Shown here one piece after another: positions 26,872 through 35,526 of a stretch of 64,000 bases of DNA. Where the stretch lies: assembly GCF_016907255.1 (NCBI RefSeq), contig NZ_JAFBBQ010000001.1, positions 992,001-1,056,000 of the forward strand. The letters are read 5' to 3'. Source of the stretch: Microbacterium keratanolyticum (GTDB lineage: Bacteria > Actinomycetota > Actinomycetes > Actinomycetales > Microbacteriaceae). Made by a program: the position numbers and the translations under genes. Positions within the stretch are counted from its first letter, which is position 1, and each line of letters starts with the position of its first letter. Below the pieces are notes generated by a model that was not told where the DNA came from, did no database searches, and saw only the letters and a program-made list of their open reading frames with translations.

Positions 26872-28368
26872 ATGCCTCAGTCGATGACCGATCCCCGCCA
26901 GGCGCGTCGCCTGCCCGAGACTCTCAACGAGTTCCAGCAGGCGGAGGGCCATCCGCAGTTCAGGGTCGATGTGGAGCGCATCCGCTTCTCCCCCTTCTAC
27001 TCGCGGCTCTCCGCAGTCACGCAGGTCATCTCGCAGGCCGGCGCGGGGCTCGCGGTGCACAACCGGCTGACGCACTCCGTGAAGGTCGCGGCCGTCGCAC
27101 GGGCGATCGCCACGCACCTGTCGACGCGCACCGATGAGCGCGCCAGCATCGCCGCCGAGCTCGGCGGCGCGCATCCGGTCGTCGTGCAGGCAGCATCCGC
27201 CGCCCATGACCTCGGCCACCCGCCCTTCGGCCACCTCGGCGAACAGACGCTCGACCGCCTCGCACGCACCCGCTTCGGCCTCGATGAGGGATTCGAGGGC
27301 AACGCACAGACCTATCGCATCCTCACCCGTCTCGACGAGCACGACCGTCCCGGCGTCGGCCTCAACCTCACAGCCGCTGTACGCACGGCGGTGCTGAAGT
27401 ATCCGTGGCGACGCGGCGAAGGTGGCATCCGCCGTGGTGGTGCGAGCAAGTTCAACTACTACGCGATCGACGAGCAGGACGCCCTGCAGGCGCTCTCGGC
27501 GTATCCGCTGATTGAACGCGGGCAGCAGACCGTCGAGTGCTCGATCATGGACATCTCCGACGACATCGCCTACTCGCTGCACGACCTCGACGACTTCTAC
27601 CGTGCCGGCCTGCTCAACCCCGCGACGATCTCGGCCGAGTTCCGCACCTGGAATCGCGACCTCGCGAAACTGCGCGCGCTCGACGTCGAGGAACTCGCCG
27701 CCGACACCCGCACGCCCGGCCACTCCCTCGAACTCCTCTGGCGCCGACTGCTCAGCAAGGATGCCTGGATCGCCGACGCCGACGCCTTCCGCGCCGCCGT
27801 CACGAAGGTGCAGGCCGAGGTCATCGACGGCCTCGTCGCCGTGCCTTTCGACGGCTCACTTGAGAGCGAGCGCGTGCTCGCTCGCTTCACGTCGGCGTGG
27901 ATCGCGCGCCTGCAGTCCTCGATCGAGGTGCACCGGCACCCCGACATCCGCTCAGGTCATGTCAGCCTCAACCAGCAGGCATGGCACGAGGTCGCCGTGC
28001 TGAAGTTCCTGCACGAACGGTTCATCCTGGAACGCCCCGACCTCGCCGTCTACCAGCGCGGGCAGGCCAGTGTGCTCGAACGTCTCGTCGATGGCTTCGC
28101 CGCTTGGCTCGACGACCCCCGCGATGCCCGCCGTGCACCGCGTCGTCTCATCGACCTCGTCGAGCTCGCCACCGACGACTACCGTCAGCTCGCGCAGGAT
28201 GCTCCGCAGCTCGTCGACTCCCCCACGAACACCGATCTGGCCCGACTCGGCCGTGGCCGCGGCATCATCGACTACGTCGCCGCCCTCACCGACGCCCAGG
28301 CGATCTCGCTCGACGCACTGCTCGCCGGGCAGACCGAACGCCTGTGGGATGCCGGGCAGGGGCTCTAG
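26872..28368 (+). CDS. dgt: Deoxyguanosinetriphosphate triphosphohydrolase-like dNTPase
   Basis: Hydrolyses dNTPs to nucleoside plus tripolyphosphate. The protein has 498 residues. The HD-domain metal ligands are visible: NRLTHSVKVA (H), AAHDLGHPPFGHLGE (HD) and a later MDISDDIAYSLHDLDD aspartate motif. The Dgt subgroup motif FRVDVERIRFSPFYSRLSAVTQV (part shown as about residues 30-52) precedes them. ATGs at 26872 and 26884 are both possible starts. It is the first chromosomal gene right of the island. HD dNTPases can also act against phages, but this one lies outside the repeats and has backbone composition, so it is probably housekeeping. Confidence 0.9.
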   Translation: MPQSMTDPRQARRLPETLNEFQQAEGHPQFRVDVERIRFSPFYSRLSAVTQVISQAGAGLAVHNRLTHSVKVAAVARAIATHLSTRTDERASIAAELGGAHPVVVQAASAAHDLGHPPFGHLGEQTLDRLARTRFGLDEGFEGNAQTYRILTRLDEHDRPGVGLNLTAAVRTAVLKYPWRRGEGGIRRGGASKFNYYAIDEQDALQALSAYPLIERGQQTVECSIMDISDDIAYSLHDLDDFYRAGLLNPATISAEFRTWNRDLAKLRALDVEELAADTRTPGHSLELLWRRLLSKDAWIADADAFRAAVTKVQAEVIDGLVAVPFDGSLESERVLARFTSAWIARLQSSIEVHRHPDIRSGHVSLNQQAWHEVAVLKFLHERFILERPDLAVYQRGQASVLERLVDGFAAWLDDPRDARRAPRRLIDLVELATDDYRQLAQDAPQLVDSPTNTDLARLGRGRGIIDYVAALTDAQAISLDALLAGQTERLWDAGQGL

Positions 28369-28475
28369 ACCGCTCGATCACGCGGCGATGACGTCACAGC
28401 GCGGAATCGACGGAATACCTGCCCCGACCCGCGCGCTTACCCCTTCCACGAGCATCACCGACCGAAGGACTTCTC

Positions 28476-29396
28476 ATGCGCGCTGCTGTCTACGACCGCT
28501 ACTCCACCGACGCCGCAACACTCGAGGTGCGCGACCTCGACGCCCCGACGCCCGCGCCGGGGCAGGCGCTCATCAAGGTGCGCGCGGCGGGTGTGAATCC
28601 CGTGGACTGGAAGGCGATGGCCGGATACATCGACGCGCTCTTTCCCGCAGTCTTCCCCGTGATTCCGGGATGGGATGTCGCCGGCACCGTGGTCGCCGTC
28701 GGCACCGACACCCCGGAGTTCCAGGTGGGCGATGAGGTCCTCGGATACGCCCGCAAGCACGTGCTCTCGGGCGGAACGTTCGCCGAGTACGTGGCGGTCG
28801 ATGCCGTGAGCCTTGCGCGCAAGCCGGCGTCGCTCAGCTGGGAGGCGGCGGGCGCGCTCCCCCTCGCTGGCGGCACAGCCCTGCGCACGATCGAGGCGCT
28901 CGGCGACATCGACGGAAAGACCGTTCTCATCCATGCGGCCGCTGGTGGCGTGGGCAGCCTCGCCGTGCAGATCGCCGTCGCCCGCGGTGCACGGGTGATC
29001 GGTACCGCATCCGAGGCGAACCATGACTTCGTCCGTTCCCTCGGCGGCGAGCCCGTCAGCTACGGCGACGGCCTCGCAGAGCGCGTGCTCGCTCTCGCCG
29101 GCGGCCCCGTCGATGCCGTCGCCGACTTCGTCGGCGGACAGCGCGAGACCACTCTCGCCGTGCTGCGCGAGGGCGGTCGGCATGCGTCCATCGCGGATGG
29201 CTCGGTCGAGGAGTTCGGCGGGCGCGCGATCTGGGTGCGCCCCGACGGCGCCGCGACCGCACAGCTCGCGGCCCTTGTCGACGAGGGCACTCTGAAGGTC
29301 GAGATCGCGCAGACCTTCGCACTCGATGGCGTCGCGGATGCCTTCGCGCAGAGCCGCTCCGGCCACACTCGCGGAAAGCTCGTCATCGTCCCCTGA
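28476..29396 (+). CDS. NADP-dependent quinone oxidoreductase-like protein (MDR superfamily)
   Basis: A 306-residue medium-chain dehydrogenase/reductase. The N-terminal GroES-like fold (VRAAGVNPVDWKAM, GWDVAGTVVAVG) is followed by the Rossmann motif HAAAGGVGSLAVQIAVARGA (about 148-167). There are no structural zinc cysteines, which places it with the zinc-free quinone reductases. The substrate is unknown. It has its own 107-base upstream region containing TGACGTCA and a GAAGGA ribosome site. The next gene is convergent. Confidence 0.85.
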   Translation: MRAAVYDRYSTDAATLEVRDLDAPTPAPGQALIKVRAAGVNPVDWKAMAGYIDALFPAVFPVIPGWDVAGTVVAVGTDTPEFQVGDEVLGYARKHVLSGGTFAEYVAVDAVSLARKPASLSWEAAGALPLAGGTALRTIEALGDIDGKTVLIHAAAGGVGSLAVQIAVARGARVIGTASEANHDFVRSLGGEPVSYGDGLAERVLALAGGPVDAVADFVGGQRETTLAVLREGGRHASIADGSVEEFGGRAIWVRPDGAATAQLAALVDEGTLKVEIAQTFALDGVADAFAQSRSGHTRGKLVIVP

Positions 29397-29425
29397 GGGC
29401 GGGCGGGGATGCGCGTGCGCGACGC

Positions 29426-29956
29426 CTAGCTCACGATCCGCGCCGTGTATCCCTCGTCAGCACGTCGCTCGATCAGCACGACCTGTCCGTTGATGATGCG
29501 CGGGCAGGTCGTGCCGGTGAGTTCCTCGATGCCGATGCGCAGGAAGGTTCCGTGCGCGACGACGATCGTTCCGGTCTCCTCCGCAAGGGCGCGCAACGCG
29601 GCCCCGGCGCGCTCCGCCAGGACGCCCAACGGTTCCGAAGAGGGGTAGTCCCCCTCTGGCCAGCGCTCGTGTGCCTCACTGACCGACAGGCCCTCGGCAA
29701 CCCCGTAGTCGCGCTCGATCAGAGCATCATCCCGTGCGACCTCGAGACCGGCCAGCTGCCCGATGATCTGCGCGGTCTCGTGCGCACGCTCCATCGGAGA
29801 ACTCACGATCCGCCTCCACTGCGCACGCGCGAGCAGGCGGCCAGCGCCGAGCGCCTGGACCCGTCCCTCGTCATCGAGCGGAAGGTCGGTGCGCCCCTGC
29901 ATCCGACGCTCGTGATTCCAGGCGGTGCGACCGTGGCGCACCAGTGCCAGCGTCAT
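29426..29956 (-). CDS. Histidine phosphatase (phosphoglycerate-mutase-like) family protein
   Basis: A 176-residue enzyme of the branch 1 histidine phosphatase superfamily. The catalytic LVRHGRTAWN is at residues 4-13, with SSPMERAHETA carrying the second arginine, an acidic IERDYGVAEG loop and the late AHGTFLRIG histidine. The physiological phosphoester is unknown. The ATG at 29954-29956 overlaps the ABC ATPase stop as ATGA, so it is the last gene of the transporter operon. Together with a metallophosphoesterase and a tyrosine-phosphatase-like protein in the same operon it suggests that the imported compound is phosphorylated. Confidence 0.88.
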   Translation of the reverse strand: MTLALVRHGRTAWNHERRMQGRTDLPLDDEGRVQALGAGRLLARAQWRRIVSSPMERAHETAQIIGQLAGLEVARDDALIERDYGVAEGLSVSEAHERWPEGDYPSSEPLGVLAERAGAALRALAEETGTIVVAHGTFLRIGIEELTGTTCPRIINGQVVLIERRADEGYTARIVS

Positions 29957-31092
29957 GCGGATACCGCGCGGTCGGGTGCGGGAAGGAGCCACGGCGCCGC
30001 CAGCGATGCCACACGATCCGGGCGGGCCGTCACACCTGCCCCGCTCAGCGGGTAGACGATTCCCCGCCGCACCGACACCGAGACGCGCGCGCCGACCGCA
30101 GGACGCAGCCCCCGCGTCTTCACTCGCAGCGACACCCCCGCCCACTCGACCACGAGGTCGCCGCCGTCCGCACTGAACAGCGAAGAGCGCACGACCGCAT
30201 CACCGAGCGGGTCGACGATCACGTCCACATCGGCGGGGAGCACCGCGAGCGTCGCCGGACCGGATGCCGCGGCATCCGTGAGCGACAAGTGAAGCGGATG
30301 CTGCGTGGCTGCGAACTGCGCGCCGGACACCTCGCCCTCGATGAGCGTCGCATCCGACAGGAACCGCGCGACGAGTCCGGTGGCGGGCCTCGTGACGAGC
30401 TCCTCGGGCGTGCCGATCTGCTGCACGGTGCCGGCGTCGAGCACGACGATCCGGTCGGCGAGCGCGAGCGCTTCCGAGCGGTCGTGCGTCACGTGGACGA
30501 CCGTGAGCCCGAGCTCGCGAGTGAGACTGTGCAGTTCGAGCCGCAGTCGGTCTCGCAGCGGCTCATCCAACGCCGAGAGCGCTTCGTCGAGCAGCAGAAC
30601 ACGGGGGCGCGCGACGAGCGCCCGCGCCAGAGCCACCCGCTGCCGCTGCCCACCCGAAAGTGTCGCGGGATCACGCCGTGCGTACCCCGCGAGGCCCACA
30701 AGCTCCAGCGCCTCATCGACCCGCGCGGCGCGCTCGGCCCGGGCGACACCCGCGCGACGCAGCGGATACTCGACGTTGCGCCCGACGTTCCAATGCGGCC
30801 AGACGGCATGCTGCTGGAACACCATGCCCAGCTCACGATGCTCGGGTGGAACCGTCACAGCGCGGTCGCGCGGTCGTGCAGCATCCGCCACTGTCCGGTC
30901 GCCGATCCGCACCGTACCCGTCGTCGGCGTGAGGAAACCCGCAATCGTGCGGAGCAGCGTCGTCTTGCCCGAGCCCGAGGGTCCGACCAGCGCGATGAAC
31001 TCGCCATCGGCGATCTGCAGATCGATCTCATGCAGGCCGACAGCGCCCGAGGGGTAGCGGAGCGAGACGGTGTCGAGGGTGACAGAGGCCAC
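29953..31092 (-). CDS. ABC transporter ATP-binding protein (Fbp/Phn/Pot-like)
   Basis: A 379-residue importer ATPase. Walker A GPSGSGKTT (about 37-45), Q-loop QQHAVWPHWNV, signature LSGGQRQRVALARAL, Walker B VLLLDEALSALD and switch histidine THDRSEALALAD are all intact. The C-terminal about 130 residues resemble a TOBE-type regulatory domain. It energises the fused permease and binding protein encoded just upstream. This CUT/FbpC-like group includes iron(III), aminoethylphosphonate and thiamine importers, so the substrate cannot be read from it. Confidence 0.9.
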   Translation of the reverse strand: MASVTLDTVSLRYPSGAVGLHEIDLQIADGEFIALVGPSGSGKTTLLRTIAGFLTPTTGTVRIGDRTVADAARPRDRAVTVPPEHRELGMVFQQHAVWPHWNVGRNVEYPLRRAGVARAERAARVDEALELVGLAGYARRDPATLSGGQRQRVALARALVARPRVLLLDEALSALDEPLRDRLRLELHSLTRELGLTVVHVTHDRSEALALADRIVVLDAGTVQQIGTPEELVTRPATGLVARFLSDATLIEGEVSGAQFAATQHPLHLSLTDAAASGPATLAVLPADVDVIVDPLGDAVVRSSLFSADGGDLVVEWAGVSLRVKTRGLRPAVGARVSVSVRRGIVYPLSGAGVTARPDRVASLAAPWLLPAPDRAVSA

Positions 31093-31143
31093 GGGACTCT
31101 CTTTCTGACGGTGGAGGGGCTTTTCTGACGATGAAGTGATGGT

Positions 31144-32817
31144 TTAGGTGTCTGCGGGGCGACGCGTCGCGAAGCCGATCACGGCGATGCCGACGATCGC
31201 GACGATGAGCGACCACGCCGCCGCCGTGCTGAAGGCCCCAGCCTGCTGGAAGCTGAAGATCGCGACGCCCAGCGTCTGCGAGCCCGGCGACAGCAGCAGC
31301 ACCGACAGGGTGAGCTCCCGCACGGCCGTGACGGCAACGATGACGGCCCCCGAGAGCGCCGCAGGCAGTGCCATCCGACAGGAGATGTCGAACAGCGCGC
31401 GCACGCGACCGGCACCAGAGACACGGGCCGCCTCCTCGGCGCTCGACGGCGTGCTCGCGAGCGGCGCGTTGACGGCCTGCACGACAAGCGCCGTGAACGA
31501 GGTGACGTAGGCCGCGAGGATCAGCCAGGGAGTGTTGAAGAGTCCGATGCGCGGGGCGATGATGAGCCACGCGACCGCGATCACGATGCCCGGGATCGCC
31601 TGCGGCAGCATGGCCGCGCCTCCCAGTGCACGGGATCCGCGCAGCGAGGTGCGCGTGGAGAGCACGCCGATGCCGAGGCCCAGCACCCCGCAGATGACCG
31701 CGGCCAGCACGGCGAGCATGACAGAGTTCTTCGCGCCGTCGAGCGCCGTCTGCGTCGTGAGCGCGCGCACCAGGTGATCGAGAGTCAGGTTCTCCGAGAC
31801 GAGCGGCACGCCGGGCGCCCGCAGCAGCGCCTGCACGAGCAGCGCCAGCAGAGGCAGCACCGTGATGATCAGCACGAGCGCCCAGACCACGATGCCCGTG
31901 ACGGCGCGAGCGCGCCCGAGAACGAGTACCTGCGGCGGTGCTGACGAGGCATCCAGCTCCCCTCCGCGACGCCCGATCAGCATGTTCAGCAGCAGCGCAC
32001 CGATCGCGAGCACGAGCAGCACGACGCCGATCGCCGCGACCACCGCGAGGGGGTCATCGACAGTGCCCGACTGCAGATAGCGGTACACGAGTGTTGCGAG
32101 CGTCACGAAGCGCTCGGGCAGACCGATGATCGACGGGATGCCAAAGTCGGCGAGGTTTCCCACCGCGATCAGCAGAAAAGACGACAGCAGAGCGGGCCGC
32201 AGCAGCGGCAGCGTGACGGCGAAGAGCGCCCGCGCCGGGCTGGCTCCGGCGATGCGGGCGGCCTGCTCCAGGTCGGAGGGCACGCGACGCAGAGCCGCCG
32301 CCACGATGATCATCGCGAGCGGATAGCTGTGCACCGTCAGCAGGAAGATCACGCCATCTGCACCGTAGATGGACCACAGCGGAGCACCGAAGGTCTCACG
32401 CCACCACAGGTTCACCGGGCTCGTGGGGCCGGCGACGCCGAGCCACGCGATCGCCCCGACGAAGGGCGGCATGAGAAGAGGGGTGAGCGCGAGCAGGCGC
32501 AGGGGGCGACGCCCGGGCAGGTCGGTACGGTCGAACAGGATCGCGAACCCCGCGCCTATCAGCACAGCGAGCAGAGCGGATGCCACGGCCGAGACGAGGC
32601 TGTTTGTTGCCGCCTCGACGACGTCGCCGTCGAGCAGCATCCCGAACTGCGATCCCCCGACCGCGAGGACGAGGATCGCCCCGAGGGGAAGAAACACGAA
32701 GAAGGCGCACGCGATCCACAGGGCAAGGCTCACCCCGGTCAGCCCGTCGCGGCGCGGGTGCACGGAGCCGCGGGCCCGGCGCATGGCCGGACCCGCGGTG
32801 CCTGTGAGAGTGGTCAC
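31144..32817 (-). CDS. ABC transporter permease, two fused membrane domains (FbpB/PhnU-like)
   Basis: A 557-residue integral membrane protein with about 12 helices in two homologous halves, each with a binding-protein-dependent transport (EAA) loop: EQAARIAGASPARALFAVTLPLLRP-like near 220 and SSAEEAARVSGAGRVRALFDI-like near 455. Such fused permeases accompany Fe3+ or 2-aminoethylphosphonate binding proteins. I start it at GTG 32815-32817, which overlaps the stop of the binding protein by one base (TAGTG). A 51-base gap separates it from the ATPase gene. Confidence 0.88.
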   Translation of the reverse strand: MTTLTGTAGPAMRRARGSVHPRRDGLTGVSLALWIACAFFVFLPLGAILVLAVGGSQFGMLLDGDVVEAATNSLVSAVASALLAVLIGAGFAILFDRTDLPGRRPLRLLALTPLLMPPFVGAIAWLGVAGPTSPVNLWWRETFGAPLWSIYGADGVIFLLTVHSYPLAMIIVAAALRRVPSDLEQAARIAGASPARALFAVTLPLLRPALLSSFLLIAVGNLADFGIPSIIGLPERFVTLATLVYRYLQSGTVDDPLAVVAAIGVVLLVLAIGALLLNMLIGRRGGELDASSAPPQVLVLGRARAVTGIVVWALVLIITVLPLLALLVQALLRAPGVPLVSENLTLDHLVRALTTQTALDGAKNSVMLAVLAAVICGVLGLGIGVLSTRTSLRGSRALGGAAMLPQAIPGIVIAVAWLIIAPRIGLFNTPWLILAAYVTSFTALVVQAVNAPLASTPSSAEEAARVSGAGRVRALFDISCRMALPAALSGAVIVAVTAVRELTLSVLLLSPGSQTLGVAIFSFQQAGAFSTAAAWSLIVAIVGIAVIGFATRRPADT

Positions 32818-33860
32818 TACTGGAACAGCCCGCGGAAGGTCTCGACCGCAGCATCCTGCGTCGCACGGATCTTCTGCACGTCGGGCGAGAGGATCGCGAT
32901 CTCGTCCATCGCGGGGGCACCCTTGGGCGTGCCGACATCGGAGCGCACCGGCAGGTACGACTGCGCGACGGCGAGCTTCTGGCCCTCCGCGCTCAGCAGG
33001 AAGTCGACGAACGCCTGAGAGGCCTCGACCTCGTCGCTGTCCGCGAAGATGCCGACGGGCTGCGACACGTAGGGCACGCCCTCCTTCGGGTAGGCGACCG
33101 CGATCGGCGAGCCCTGTGCGGCGAGTTCGCGCACCAGGTAGTCGACGACGATGCCGACGGGCTGCGCACCGGTCGCGACCGCCTGCGAGACCGGGCCATT
33201 GCTGTCGGCGATCACCGGACGGTTGGCGGCGAGCGCCGTCATCCACTTCTCGCCCAGAGCCTTCTCGTCGAGCCAGACGGCGGCGTTGTAGGCCGCAGCA
33301 CCCGAGACATCCGGGTTCGGCATGACGATCCGGTCGGCGTACTCGGGGTCCGTCAGGTCGGCCCAGGAGGTCGGCGCCTCGGTGATGATGCCCGTGTTGT
33401 AGGCGATGACCGTGGGGATGATGCGCGTGCCGACGTAGAAGCCCTCCGGGTCGACCACATCGGGGTTGATCGCGTCGATGTCGGCCGGCTCGAGTTCGCG
33501 CAGCAGGCCGTCGGCGGCGTAGTTCTCGAAGGTACCGGCGTCGGCGGCGAGGAAGACATCCGCCTGAATGCCTCCCGAGGCCTGCTCGGTCGCGACACGC
33601 GTCGTGAGGTCGCCGGTGCCCGCGCGGAACACCTCGACGGTGACGTTGGGCTGCACGGTGTTGAACGCGGCGACGACCTCGTCGATCTTCGCCTGGGGCT
33701 CGGAGGTGTAGACCGTGATCGTCGCGGGGGCGAGAGCCTCGGCCGTAGCCTCGGGCTCGGTCGTCGGCTCGGGCGCTGCAGCGGCCGGAGCGCAGCCGGC
33801 GAGAACGAGGGTGGCGAGGCCGAACGCGGCGATGCCGGCGGAGATGCGCAGGGGGGACAT
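32817..33860 (-). CDS. ABC transporter substrate-binding lipoprotein (Fe3+/phosphonate-type)
   Basis: A 347-residue lipoprotein with a lipobox LVLAGC (about 18-23) and an acidic, alanine-rich linker. The mature part opens with ITVYTSEPQAKIDEVVAAFN, typical of the FbpA/2-aminoethylphosphonate-binding group. No tyrosine pair typical of iron-binding FbpA is obvious near SAEGQKLAVAQSYLPVR, so a phosphorylated organic substrate is as likely as iron. A good ribosome site (GGAAGCC) precedes the ATG. It sits between a metallophosphoesterase gene and the permease gene. Confidence 0.87.
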   Translation of the reverse strand: MSPLRISAGIAAFGLATLVLAGCAPAAAAPEPTTEPEATAEALAPATITVYTSEPQAKIDEVVAAFNTVQPNVTVEVFRAGTGDLTTRVATEQASGGIQADVFLAADAGTFENYAADGLLRELEPADIDAINPDVVDPEGFYVGTRIIPTVIAYNTGIITEAPTSWADLTDPEYADRIVMPNPDVSGAAAYNAAVWLDEKALGEKWMTALAANRPVIADSNGPVSQAVATGAQPVGIVVDYLVRELAAQGSPIAVAYPKEGVPYVSQPVGIFADSDEVEASQAFVDFLLSAEGQKLAVAQSYLPVRSDVGTPKGAPAMDEIAILSPDVQKIRATQDAAVETFRGLFQ

Positions 33861-33903
33861 GGCTTCCTATCTGTGGGTGGGGTCGTGCAGGGGTGGGTGG
33901 GTA

Positions 33904-34692
33904 TCAGCGGGTGACGGGAGACAAGAACAGAGGCGAGGGGGATTCGAGGCTGACGCTCGTGCTCGTCACGGCCTCGGGCAGCAGGTGCACGAGCGAGAAC
34001 ATCGCGCGGTCGTGGCCGCTGACGTGATCGGGGCCCGCGTCCATCACCTGGTGGTAGGCGAGCGAAGGGCCGACGAAGACCGGGATGCTGCGCACCGTCG
34101 CCGCGAGCGGGTGATGGAAGTGCCCGGACAGTACAGCGCGCACGTCGCTGCCTTCGAGGACGTCGAGGAGGGCATCCGCGTCGCGCAGTCCCGCCTTCGC
34201 GAGCGTCGGCAGGGGCGATCCCAGCGGCGGATGGTGCACGGCGATGACGGTTCCTTCTCCGTGCGGTTCGGCGAGCTCTGCGCGCAGCCATGCGAGCTGC
34301 TCCTCGCCGAGCGCGCCGCTCGACGAGTCGAGCAGCACGAAACGGAGCGCGTCGAGCAGGACGGTGCGTGCGTGGCCGTTCTCATGACCGGCGAGGATGC
34401 GCGCCGCATCCGGGTCATCGTGATTGCCGATGATCGTGAGCACCGGAACACCGACGGCGTCTTCGAGTGCGGCGAACGCATCGCGCACCATGGGGTAGGC
34501 ACTCGCGTTCCCGCGCTGCACGAGATCGCCCGTCACGAGGATCGCCTCGGGAGTGGCGCCCGCCTGCCGCACGTAGTCCGCGACGGATCGCAGCCGCGCC
34601 GTGCCATCGACCGCGTCGTAGAGCAGCGCACCGTCGGTGGCGTGCACGTCGCTCAGATGCAGGACCGTGAGGCGCCCGTTCTCGCGGCTCAT
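33904..34692 (-). CDS. Metallophosphoesterase (CpdA-like)
   Basis: A 262-residue calcineurin-like phosphoesterase. The metal motifs are complete: LHLSDVHATDG (DxH), VTGDLVQRG (GD), IIGNHDDPDA (GNHD), HHPPLGSP and LSGHFHHP. The group includes 3',5'-cyclic nucleotide phosphodiesterases and phosphodiesterases for glycerophosphodiesters. No signal peptide, so it acts in the cytoplasm. Its ATG overlaps the stop of the preceding tyrosine-phosphatase-like gene (ATGA). Confidence 0.9.
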   Translation of the reverse strand: MSRENGRLTVLHLSDVHATDGALLYDAVDGTARLRSVADYVRQAGATPEAILVTGDLVQRGNASAYPMVRDAFAALEDAVGVPVLTIIGNHDDPDAARILAGHENGHARTVLLDALRFVLLDSSSGALGEEQLAWLRAELAEPHGEGTVIAVHHPPLGSPLPTLAKAGLRDADALLDVLEGSDVRAVLSGHFHHPLAATVRSIPVFVGPSLAYHQVMDAGPDHVSGHDRAMFSLVHLLPEAVTSTSVSLESPSPLFLSPVTR

Positions 34693-35396
34693 GACCGCGC
34701 CTCGCCCGCGAACGACGGCTGAGATTCCAGAGCGCGTTCACGCTTGGCCCGCAGCGCGGCGAGCTGCGCGTCGCGCAGACCGTGCGCCTTCAGGTACTCG
34801 GACGCACCTCCCCACTCGTCGATCACGGCGAGCGCGTGAGCAATGGCCTCACGAGGGCTGTCGAGGTGCAGACGGAGGATGTCGGCACGGTCGTCCAACG
34901 CTGACTGCGCTGCGATCGATTCGGCGTGCGCAGCGCGCACCGGGCGCACCTCCGCTCCCGAGAGTTCGTAGTCGTCGATGACCTCCGCGGGGGTCGCTCC
35001 GGCCGCGAGCCGGGCGAGGGCGACGACGAGACCGGTGCGATCCTTGCCCGCCGTGCAGTGCACGAGCGCCGCGCTCTGGGCGTCGGCGACAACGGCGACG
35101 GCGTCGGCAAGAGCAGCACCGCGGGTGCGCAGCAGGCCTTCGTAGATGTCTTCCAGCCGGCCGGTGTCGGGCGGGTTCGTGCCGTAGATCGAGACGGCGT
35201 GCACGGGAATGTCGTGGCCGATCGGGCCCTGCTCGAACGGCTCGCGCAGATCGACGATGACACCCACGCCGCACTGGCGCAGTGTCGCCACTCCTGCGGG
35301 GGTCAGGTTCTCGGTCGCGCCCGTGCGCACAAGCCACGGGATGCCTGCGTCGACGGCCCTCGCATTGAAGAGACCTTCGACTTCGATCGTGCGCAT
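34689..35396 (-). CDS. Tyrosine-specific-phosphatase-like protein
   Basis: A 235-residue protein of the bacterial Y_phosphatase3 family. The active-site loop is HCTAGKDRTG (Cx5R), with an upstream acid loop around VDLREPFEQ and TGRLEDIYEGLLR. The GKDRTG form is also found in lipid and inositol phosphate phosphatases, so the substrate may be a small phosphoester rather than a protein. It is first in an operon with a metallophosphoesterase, the ABC importer and a histidine phosphatase, all on the minus strand. Confidence 0.87.
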   Translation of the reverse strand: MRTIEVEGLFNARAVDAGIPWLVRTGATENLTPAGVATLRQCGVGVIVDLREPFEQGPIGHDIPVHAVSIYGTNPPDTGRLEDIYEGLLRTRGAALADAVAVVADAQSAALVHCTAGKDRTGLVVALARLAAGATPAEVIDDYELSGAEVRPVRAAHAESIAAQSALDDRADILRLHLDSPREAIAHALAVIDEWGGASEYLKAHGLRDAQLAALRAKRERALESQPSFAGEARS

Positions 35397-35411
35397 GCTG
35401 CGTGCCCCGCT

Positions 35412-35457
35412 CCTGTGTTACTTCCGTTACATCCCTTTCGGAATGTGATTACACAGG
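35412..35457. promoter_or_regulatory. Imperfect dyad upstream of the phosphatase/ABC operon
   Basis: Outer arms CCTGTGT (35412-35418) and ACACAGG (35451-35457) are perfect; the inner parts pair partially (TTACTTCCGTTACATCC against GGAATGTGATT). It lies 15 bases upstream of the first gene of the operon and overlaps the likely promoter; candidate operator. Confidence 0.45.
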
Positions 35458-35526
35458 TACTGTCATCCGCTCAGGTGACCGGCAGGTGACGTGCGAGCGA
35501 CGCCGTGGCGAACGGTGCGTGTGCGG

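Noticed and set aside
26872..28368. dgt considered as part of the defence island
   Set aside because: It lies outside the 114-bp repeats, has backbone composition and a backbone neighbourhood, so it is more likely housekeeping.
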